Shown here: piece by piece, positions 55,878 to 61,710 of the stretch | How positions within the stretch are numbered: position 1 is the first letter of the stretch | How the letters are laid out: every line of letters starts with the position of its first letter | Program-made: the position numbers and the translations under genes | Assembly (NCBI RefSeq): GCF_016583985.1 | Contig: NZ_NRSD01000027.1 | Coordinates: forward strand, 1-61,710 | Length of the DNA stretch: 61,710 nt | Source: Thiocapsa imhoffii | GTDB lineage: Bacteria > Pseudomonadota > Gammaproteobacteria > Chromatiales > Chromatiaceae | Reading direction: 5' to 3' | The notes under the pieces: generated by a model | Database searches by the model: none | Told to the model about the DNA's origin: nothing | The model's input: only the letters and a program-made list of their open reading frames with translations

Positions 55878-56354
55878 ATGATGCGTGGAACAATGCTGGT
55901 CGCAATGATGGGCGCCGCCATGGGGCTCGTGGGTGTGCATGCGGTGGCGGCGGACGCGGCGGGTGAGATCACGCGCCTCGATGGCGCCGCCATGATCACC
56001 CAGGGCGAGCGTTTCGTCGCGGCGCAAGAGGGCATGAAACTGCAGGAACTCGATCGTCTGATGGTTCTCGAGCAAAGCGAGGCCGTGATCGAATTTCGCG
56101 ATGGATGCCGCCATCTAATGAAGGAAAAAGAATTGCTGACCGTTGGGCCGACCAGCGTCTGCGCCGAGCGCACGGCGGCTGCCGATCGGACCGACCATGC
56201 CGCGGTTCAGCGCACGGCCACCTCGCAACTCGGTGATGACGACGATGCCGGTCTCTACATCTTCGGCGCGCTCGCGCTCGGTGGTTTGATTGCCGGTCTG
56301 ACAAGTGAATCGTCGAATACGACGCGTCCGCTGCCCTTCACCAGCCCGCAGTAA
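55878..56354 (+). CDS. Exported FecR-like protein with C-terminal membrane span, paralog 1
   Basis: A 158-residue protein. A signal peptide (to about VAAD, residue 25) precedes a FecR-like beta domain (28-100: GEITRLDGAAMITQGERF, LMVLEQSEAVIEFRDGC), two cysteines (DGC and SVC) that could pair, and a C-terminal hydrophobic span (LYIFGALALGGLIAGL). AGGGGG precedes the ATG; ATG 55881 is an alternative. It is followed by a terminator and then a near-duplicate gene. Function unknown; placement suggests a role in the polysaccharide secretion apparatus. Confidence 0.75.
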   Translation: MMRGTMLVAMMGAAMGLVGVHAVAADAAGEITRLDGAAMITQGERFVAAQEGMKLQELDRLMVLEQSEAVIEFRDGCRHLMKEKELLTVGPTSVCAERTAAADRTDHAAVQRTATSQLGDDDDAGLYIFGALALGGLIAGLTSESSNTTRPLPFTSPQ

Positions 56355-56363
56355 GCACCGCGT

Positions 56364-56396
56364 CCCCGGGTCATCAGGACCTGGGGCAATCTTTTT
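56364..56396 (+). terminator. Rho-independent terminator
   Basis: CCCCGGGTC (56364-56372) pairs with GACCTGGGG (56378-56386), 9 bp with one G-T wobble and a 5-base loop, followed by CAATCTTTTT. It ends the first FecR-like gene transcript. Confidence 0.78.
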
Positions 56397-56442
56397 AGTG
56401 GTTAGTGGTTAGTGGTTAGTGGTTAGTGGTTAGTGGTTAGTG
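56395..56442. repeat. Heptanucleotide tandem repeat (TTAGTGG, almost 7 copies)
   Basis: Six exact TTAGTGG units and a seventh lacking its last base stand head to tail, beginning in the T-run of the preceding terminator. The array is perfect and so is recent or actively slipping. It lies 162 bases before the start codon of the second FecR-like gene. Confidence 0.9.
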
Positions 56443-56604
56443 TGAATCGGGCCATTGATCCGCTGTCTGTTTCTCGTCAGGACGACACCGAGAGACAACA
56501 TACTTCCTGTGAATATTACCGATCCTAGGGGCGTGACTTGCTGCGGATTTCGGCTGAGTGGCCCACCATATTTCGATTTCATCAGAACTAGAGGGCTATT
56601 AAAG

Positions 56605-57081
56605 ATGCCAACACAATTGACCCTGGTCGTGACAAGTGCCGTCCTTTCGTTCGCGGTCGCTCAGGCCGTGGCATCCGACAGTATCGGCGAGATCAAGCAA
56701 CTCGATGGCGCCGCGATGATCACGCAGGGCGAACGCTTCGTCGCGGCCCAAGAGGGCATGCCACTCCAGGAGCTCGACCGTCTCATGGTCCTTGAGCAGA
56801 GCGAGGCCTTGATCGAATTCACGGACGGCTGCCGCCATGTCCTGAAGGAGAAGGAACTCCTGACGATTGGCGCGACCAGCGTCTGTGCCGAGCAGGCCGC
56901 CGCAAACCAGAGGGTCGATCACGCCGCCGTTCAGCGCACGGCAACCTCGGCTGTTGAAGCGGGAGACGGCCCCGACGTGGGTCTCTACATCTTCGGGGCA
57001 CTCGCACTGGGCGGTCTGATCACTGGCCTGACGAACGAATCCGAAACGACGCGTCCGCTTCCCTTTACCAGCCCGCAGTAA
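56605..57081 (+). CDS. Exported FecR-like protein with C-terminal membrane span, paralog 2
   Basis: A 158-residue protein, the same length as paralog 1 and nearly identical in the core (GAAMITQGERFVAAQEGM, LQELDRLMVLEQSEA, DGCRH, SVCAE, LYIFGALALGGLI, and the end TRPLPFTSPQ). Differences cluster in the signal peptide and in a stretch around residues 100-118. AGAGGG 9 bases before ATG 56605 fixes the start; the upstream part of the open frame is not conserved between the paralogs. The pair arose by tandem duplication, with the intergenic region since diverged. Confidence 0.78.
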   Translation: MPTQLTLVVTSAVLSFAVAQAVASDSIGEIKQLDGAAMITQGERFVAAQEGMPLQELDRLMVLEQSEALIEFTDGCRHVLKEKELLTIGATSVCAEQAAANQRVDHAAVQRTATSAVEAGDGPDVGLYIFGALALGGLITGLTNESETTRPLPFTSPQ

Positions 57082-57089
57082 CACGCATC

Positions 57090-57113
57090 CATCCTCGACC
57101 TCATTCGAGGATG
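57090..57113 (+). terminator. Hairpin after FecR-like paralog 2
   Basis: CATCCTCGA (57090-57098) pairs with TCGAGGATG (57105-57113), 9 bp perfect, loop of 6. No T-run follows, so termination is uncertain. Confidence 0.45.
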
Positions 57114-57339
57114 TCACCCCTCGCACCAATCGGCTGCGTCCACCGCGGGCGTAGCCGATCCGCAAGACCCAGTTCCAACCTTGATCGTCCTAGCGCTTGA
57201 GTCGTCTGGAGTCGCCCGGAGTCGTCCGGCTTCGATCGTCCGTTCCGCCCACTGTCGCGAAGCCGCCACAGCGACCCAGCTCGAATCGACACCCAAAGGT
57301 CCACCGACAACGGCGCGATCGACGAACCACCTGACTGAG

Positions 57340-57364
57340 CCCCTCTCCCCTCGTGGGAGAGGGG
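57340..57364. terminator. GC-rich palindrome downstream of nrdA
   Basis: CCCCTCTCCC (57340-57349) pairs with GGGAGAGGGG (57355-57364) around a 5-base loop. It lies 35 bases beyond the nrdA stop codon. Such palindromes occur dispersed in many GC-rich genomes and may act as a bidirectional terminator. Confidence 0.5.
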
Positions 57365-57398
57365 TTGGGGGGAGGGGGCAATCAACCGGACTGCTGTC

Positions 57399-60300
57399 CT
57401 ACTGACACGCCTCGCAATCCGGATCGAGAATCGAACAGGCCGAGGGTGCGGCGAGACCTGGCGTGGATCCATTGGTCTTGATCCGTGCCGAGGCGGTGAG
57501 GACCGCCGCCCCAGTCCCATCGACCGCACTCAGCCGGTTGGCCTTGGAGGCATCATCCATGGTGGATTTCTCCACATGGGTCGCACCCATTGAGCGCAGA
57601 TAGTAGGTCGTTTTCAGCCCGCGCACCCAAGCCAGCTTATAGAGATTGTCGAGCTTCTTCCCACTCGGTTCGCGCAGATAGAGGTTGAGACTTTGCGCCT
57701 GGTCGAGCCACTTTTGGCGCCGACTGCCGGCCTCGACCAACCAGCGTGGATCGATCTCGAAGGCGGTGGCATAGAGGGCTTTCAGGTCATCGGGGATGCG
57801 ATCGATCTGTTGAATCGAGCCATCATAGTATTTCAGATCATTCACCATCACCGAATCCCACAGCCCGCGCTCCTTCAAATCGGCGACCAGATAGGGATTC
57901 ACAACGGTGAATTCGCCCGACAGATTGGATTTCACAAAGAGGTTCTGATAAGTCGGTTCGATCGACTGGCTGACCCCAACGATGTTACTGATCGTCGCCG
58001 TGGGGGCAATCGCCATGCAGTTCGAATTGCGCATGCCAACCTGTCGCACCCGCTCGCGCAGTCCATCCCAATCGAGCGTCGTGCTCGTATCCATCTGCAG
58101 ATAGCCACCGCGCCCCTCCTGCAGCAACCCGATACTGTCGATCGGCAGGATGCCACGACTCCAGAGCGAGCCCTCGTAGCTCTGATAGCGACCGCGTTCC
58201 GCCGCGAGGTCACTGCTCGCGCGGATGGCGTGATAGCTGAAGACCTCCATGCTGTGATCGGCGAACTGCAGCGCCTCGAGGCTGGTGTAGGGGATGCGCA
58301 GTCTGTAGAGCGCATCCTGGAATCCCATGATGCCGAGCCCGACCGGGCGGTGCCGCAGATTGGAGTTGCGTGCCTGCGGGACATTGTAGAAGTTGTAGTC
58401 GATGACGTTATCGAGCATCCGCATCGCGGTGTGCACGGTCCGTTCCAGCCGCTTGGTGTCGAGCCCTTTTTCGGTCACATGCGCAGCGAGATTGACGCTG
58501 CCGAGATTGCAGACGGCGATCTCTAAGTCATTGTTATGCAAGGTAATTTCGGTGCACAAGTTCGAGCTGTGTACGGTTCCGACATGCTGATTGGTGTAGC
58601 GCAGGTTGCAGGGATCCTTGAAGGTGATCCAGGGATGCCCGGTCTCAAAAAGCATCGCCAGCATCTTGCGCCAGAGATCAACGGCCTTCAGCCGCTTGCT
58701 CACCCGTAACTCGCCGCGCGCGGCGCGCTCCTCGTAGGCCAGATAGGCCTGCTCGAACGCGAGCCCCGTCAGATCGTGCAGGTCCGGGGTCTCATCGGGC
58801 GAGAAGAGCGTCCAAGGACCCTCCTCGGCGACCCGTTTCATGAAGAGATCCGGCACCCAGTTCGCGGTGTTCATGTCATGGGTGCGCCGCCGGTCATCAC
58901 CCGTGTTCTTGCGCAGATCCAGGAACTCCTCGATGTCGATGTGCCAGGTCTCGAGATACGCACAAACCGCGCCCTTGCGCTTCCCGCCATTGTGGACGAG
59001 CGCCGCGGCGGTCATGTAGGTCTCGTCACCCTCGACCTTGAGGTCGTGGACCACCGGAACCGGCTCCCGCGCGGTGACGGATTTGACGCGGGTGAAGATC
59101 CAATTTCCCAGTCGGAACCAGTTGTGCTTGCTCACGGCTGGAACACCGAGGAGGTCAGCGATCCGGGGGACGGCTGGGATGCGCAGATCGAAGGCGCGGC
59201 AGACGCCCCTGAAGTTGACGAGGGTGCCATCGCTGCGCGTCCCCTGATGCGCCTGCTCCCGTTCGCGATATTGACCGGCACAGGGCACCCCGAGCCGTAA
59301 GAGTTGATAGCGCAGCCCTTCGGCCAAGGGGCGCGATGTGGTGGTGAAATAGATCTCCTTGCCGCGCGAGACGCCGCCATCGGTTTCGAGCAGACCCTGG
59401 ATCAACGCCAAGGCTTGGTTGTGCGGCAGATGGCTGTAACGACGCGCGATGTGTTTCCGACCCTCGGCGTCATAGAGATCCTCATGCGTGAAGGGCAGAT
59501 CGGCTTGATCGAGGCCAACGTAGCGGCCTGTCGTGGCGCAGCGTTGCAGTCCGCGGCCGATGCTCCATTTGATCTGAATGTAGGTCTCAGCGCGCTGACT
59601 CTCCCAGAAATGGATCCCCCGCGCGCTCAGATAGTCACGGACGAACTGAAGATGACTCGCATCAGCGCTCGGGTTGCCGGAGACGCCAAACTCATGCCCG
59701 CGACTCAGATGCCCATCGCCGAGCAGGATGCCGTAGAGCCGTGCGTCGTCCTCGGTCAGACCCTCGACGGGGACGACCTCGGAGGGAATCACCTGAGCCA
59801 CATAGTCGCCGCGCGCAAGCTGACCCGCCTCGACCCACTCTGGCTTGAAGCGCGCCCGCTCGATCTGGCGCAGCGTGCGCTCGATGCTCTGTTCCATCGC
59901 AACGCCCTGGATGGCCCAGAAGGGATGTCCCGCCGTGACCTCGACGTCGTCGATGGCATGTTTGATGCCCACCCGTACCATGGGCGCATCCTGCTGGTCA
60001 TAGACGAAATGCTCGGTGACCTCGCGATAGCGTCCACGCTGACCCAGCACCAGATCACCGACCTGGACCTGCTCGATCGGCTTGGGGCCATCGGCGGTGA
60101 AGACGATCGTTCCCGGTGCGAAGCACTGATTCACCGCCACCGCCGTATCGTTCGCGACCTTCAGGAAGGGCACCACGCCTTGGCTTTTGCCATTGGTGCC
60201 CTTGATGTGCGCGCCCATGCCGCGCACCCGCGTCCAGTCGTTGCCTAGGCCCCCGGCGAATTTGCTGAGCAGCGCATTGTCCTTGATGGCGCTGTAAATG

Positions 60301-61484
60301 CCATCGAGATCGTCCGGCACCGTGGTCAGGTAGCAGGAGCTGAGCTGAGGGCGCAAGGTGCCTGAGTTGAAGAGGGTCGGGGTCGAGCTCATGAAATCGA
60401 AGCTCGAGAGCAGCTCATAGAACTCGATGGCGCGCGCCTCGCGGTCGATCTCATTGATGGCGAGACCCATGGCGACGCGCATGAAGAAGGCCTGCGGCAA
60501 CTCGAAGCGAATGCCCTCGGCGGTGTGCAGGAAATAGCGGTCGTAGAGGGTCTGCAAACCGAGATAATTGAACTGCAGATCGCGCTCCGGTTTGAGCGCC
60601 GCCCCCAGTCGGGCGAGATCATAGCGCCCGAGCTGTGGGTCGAGCAGTTCCACATCCACCGCGCGTCGGATATAGGCAGCCAGATAATCACTGTAGCGCT
60701 CGGCGAGATCGCCCTGGGTCTCGACCCCGACAGCGAGATCGAGGTAACCGAGTGCCTCGCGTCGCAACTGATCGAGCAGCAGACGTGCGGCAACCTGACT
60801 GTACTGAGGGTCCTGCTCGATCATGGCGCGCGCCGACATCACCAGCGCCTGCCCCACGTCCGCCTCGCGCACCCCATCGAACAGATTGCGCAAGGTCTCG
60901 GTCAGCAGCACCTCCGCGGCGACCGCATCGAGATCACGGCAGGCCTCCTCAAGCAGGCGTCTCATCCGCTCGACATCGAGCGGCCGTGTGCTCCCATCGG
61001 CGAGCGTCACCGAGAGGCTGGGTGCCGTCGCCGCGGGCGTCTCGCTCGCGGCACGCTGAGCGCGTTCCCGCGCGCGGGCCTCGCGATAGAGCACATAATC
61101 CCGCGCGACCTTATGCTCACCGGCACGCATCAGCGCCAGTTCAACCTGGTCCTGGATATCCTCGATATGAACCGTGCCCCCGCCAGGCAGGCGACGCATG
61201 AGGGCGCTGGTCACCTGCTCGCTCAGCGCACGGACCCGGTCATGGATGCGGCTCGAGGTCGCCGCCGATCCCCCTTCAACCGCCAGGAAGGCCTTCGTCA
61301 TGGCGACCATGATCTTATTGGCGTCAAAATGGGTGACCTTCCCGTTGCGACGGATGACCTGCATTCGCCCTGGGGTGTGCGCAACGACCTCATGTGGTTC
61401 GTCACGCAACGGGGTGTGCTCAGGGCCGAGGGTACTCTCTGCAACAGTTGGCTCTGCGACCAACGATGGGCGGTCGGCGGACAT
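57399..61484 (-). CDS. nrdA: Class Ia ribonucleotide reductase alpha subunit with intein
   Basis: The open frame has 1361 residues, of which 454-832 are an intein; the spliced enzyme would have 982. It makes deoxyribonucleotides with an NrdB partner. There are two N-terminal ATP-cones (about 45-130 and 155-245). Active-site residues are Cys in PQLSSCYLT, the N-x-C-x-E set in SNLCTEI, Cys in AVCNLGSVNL, the Tyr pair in TTYYLRS, and the C-terminal redox cysteines in DPDCEACQ. The host sequence is interrupted between VNQ and GGKRKGA. GGAGGAGGAG before ATG 61484 fixes the start. No nrdB lies downstream. Two NrdR-like boxes lie upstream. Confidence 0.94.
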   Translation of the reverse strand: MSADRPSLVAEPTVAESTLGPEHTPLRDEPHEVVAHTPGRMQVIRRNGKVTHFDANKIMVAMTKAFLAVEGGSAATSSRIHDRVRALSEQVTSALMRRLPGGGTVHIEDIQDQVELALMRAGEHKVARDYVLYREARARERAQRAASETPAATAPSLSVTLADGSTRPLDVERMRRLLEEACRDLDAVAAEVLLTETLRNLFDGVREADVGQALVMSARAMIEQDPQYSQVAARLLLDQLRREALGYLDLAVGVETQGDLAERYSDYLAAYIRRAVDVELLDPQLGRYDLARLGAALKPERDLQFNYLGLQTLYDRYFLHTAEGIRFELPQAFFMRVAMGLAINEIDREARAIEFYELLSSFDFMSSTPTLFNSGTLRPQLSSCYLTTVPDDLDGIYSAIKDNALLSKFAGGLGNDWTRVRGMGAHIKGTNGKSQGVVPFLKVANDTAVAVNQCFAPGTIVFTADGPKPIEQVQVGDLVLGQRGRYREVTEHFVYDQQDAPMVRVGIKHAIDDVEVTAGHPFWAIQGVAMEQSIERTLRQIERARFKPEWVEAGQLARGDYVAQVIPSEVVPVEGLTEDDARLYGILLGDGHLSRGHEFGVSGNPSADASHLQFVRDYLSARGIHFWESQRAETYIQIKWSIGRGLQRCATTGRYVGLDQADLPFTHEDLYDAEGRKHIARRYSHLPHNQALALIQGLLETDGGVSRGKEIYFTTTSRPLAEGLRYQLLRLGVPCAGQYREREQAHQGTRSDGTLVNFRGVCRAFDLRIPAVPRIADLLGVPAVSKHNWFRLGNWIFTRVKSVTAREPVPVVHDLKVEGDETYMTAAALVHNGGKRKGAVCAYLETWHIDIEEFLDLRKNTGDDRRRTHDMNTANWVPDLFMKRVAEEGPWTLFSPDETPDLHDLTGLAFEQAYLAYEERAARGELRVSKRLKAVDLWRKMLAMLFETGHPWITFKDPCNLRYTNQHVGTVHSSNLCTEITLHNNDLEIAVCNLGSVNLAAHVTEKGLDTKRLERTVHTAMRMLDNVIDYNFYNVPQARNSNLRHRPVGLGIMGFQDALYRLRIPYTSLEALQFADHSMEVFSYHAIRASSDLAAERGRYQSYEGSLWSRGILPIDSIGLLQEGRGGYLQMDTSTTLDWDGLRERVRQVGMRNSNCMAIAPTATISNIVGVSQSIEPTYQNLFVKSNLSGEFTVVNPYLVADLKERGLWDSVMVNDLKYYDGSIQQIDRIPDDLKALYATAFEIDPRWLVEAGSRRQKWLDQAQSLNLYLREPSGKKLDNLYKLAWVRGLKTTYYLRSMGATHVEKSTMDDASKANRLSAVDGTGAAVLTASARIKTNGSTPGLAAPSACSILDPDCEACQ
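58989..60125 (-). mobile_element. Intein with LAGLIDADG homing endonuclease in nrdA
   Basis: A 379-residue in-frame insertion that begins with Cys454 (CFAPGTIVFTADG, block A), has the block B AGHPFWAI, two DOD endonuclease motifs (LYGILLGDGH and LIQGLLETDGG), block F VHDLKVEGDETYM, and ends with LVHN (block G). The residue after the final Asn is Gly, not Cys, Ser or Thr. The insertion point is in the highly conserved VNQ/GGKRKGA stretch. Confidence 0.92.
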
Positions 61485-61710
61485 GACTCCTCCTCCTAGG
61501 GTTCGATGAGACGGCGGGACGGTCGTGATGGGTGGTGCTGGTACGAGATGCAGCAGCAAAGTGCCGCAGGTCAGACACCATATCTACTTGTGAAGTGATT
61601 CGTCAATCACAAGATCTTGTGGTTTAAGGCAGAAGAAGAGAGCCGAGCATGATGCGGTGATGATGTCGTTCCCAACCGCCCCCGAGCGGCTGAACGCATC
61701 GCCCCCAACG
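61485..61710. other. nrdA upstream region at window end
   Basis: No gene is seen in the last 226 bases. The nrdA promoter should lie around the NrdR-like boxes, in the AT-richer part between about 61570 and 61635. What lies upstream is cut off by the window end. Confidence 0.4.
61575..61622 (-). promoter_or_regulatory. Pair of NrdR-like boxes upstream of nrdA
   Basis: ACACCATATCTACTTG (61575-61590) and TCACAAGATCTTGTGG (61607-61622; core CACAAGATCTTGTG is a perfect palindrome) resemble the NrdR consensus (ACAC-W-ATAT-N-T-W-GTGT type). Their starts are 32 bases apart, three helical turns, as expected for NrdR box pairs. They lie about 90-140 bases before the nrdA start codon. Confidence 0.6.

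Larger units (their letters stand above)
57082..57398. other. Gap between convergent FecR-like and nrdA genes
   Basis: No gene is seen. Two hairpins are present: CATCCTCGA/TCGAGGATG (57090-57113) right after the FecR-like stop, and CCCCTCTCCC/GGGAGAGGGG (57340-57364). Between them is a short degenerate repeat of GGAGTCG-type units (about 57201-57230). Confidence 0.55.

Noticed and set aside
56395..56442. Heptamer array considered as a CRISPR-like array
   Set aside because: Units are 7 bases with no spacers and no cas genes nearby; it is a simple tandem repeat.
55878..57081. FecR-like paralogs as further cargo of the C39 system
   Set aside because: They have signal peptides but no double-glycine-type motif after them and carry a C-terminal membrane span.

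Overview
The window looks like chromosomal DNA of a purple sulfur bacterium (Chromatiaceae, Gammaproteobacteria). Evidence: high GC with strong G/C third positions, a membrane-linked [NiFe] hydrogenase in the hynS-isp1-isp2-hynL order known from Thiocapsa/Allochromatium, and gammaproteobacterial gene orders such as lolC-lolD and exbB-exbD-msbA-lpxK-kdsB. This is inference from gene content; no rRNA or tRNA gene was seen.

Layout. (1) 1-4865: a less GC-rich stretch with three small exported Ser/Ala-rich proteins, an exported stand-alone C39 peptidase and, convergent to them, an outer-membrane barrel protein with an N-terminal coiled coil. Each small protein has a Sec signal followed at once by a motif that fits the double-glycine leader cleaved by C39 peptidases. 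The set resembles the Fap amyloid system (FapD peptidase, FapF channel) and is the best candidate for an undescribed secretion system. The barrel gene has an in-frame TAG just after its signal peptide. (2) 5203-12266: a CopD-like protein, the hydrogenase operon (hupH-like, hynS, isp1, isp2, hynL) and agmatine deiminase. (3) 12625-15999: a PBP-PAS-GGDEF-EAL-BLUF blue-light c-di-GMP protein. (4) 16233-35494: housekeeping genes: lolCD, DUF2062, comEC, a PfkB kinase, tsaB, glycerate kinase, a DUF455 ferritin-like protein, exbBD-msbA-lpxK-kdsB (lipid A and Kdo supply), an SCP2 protein, ppx and recQ. (5) 35569-39792: a beta-CASP nuclease and a DUF1501/DUF1800 pair.

(6) 40001-57081: a polysaccharide locus. 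A leftward cluster (PHP phosphatase, O-antigen ligase/polymerase, nucleotide-sugar dehydrogenase, 4,6-dehydratase, LegC-type aminotransferase, nucleotidyltransferase, sugar-phosphate transferase fused to a Rossmann domain) diverges from a rightward one (Wzz/BY-kinase, membrane J-domain protein, TPR/jelly-roll protein, two FecR-like paralogs). The 620-bp region between them holds a FNR/CRP-like palindrome and a direct repeat. Together the genes would make an aminated sugar, start a lipid-linked glycan, polymerise it and control chain length by tyrosine phosphorylation. No flippase or Wza was seen. (7) 57399-61484: class Ia nrdA interrupted by a 379-residue LAGLIDADG intein whose +1 residue is Gly, with two NrdR-type boxes 32 bp apart upstream.

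Many genes are joined by ATGA/GTGA overlaps, and several convergent pairs overlap at their 3' ends. Functional calls are from motif recognition by eye, without database searches.
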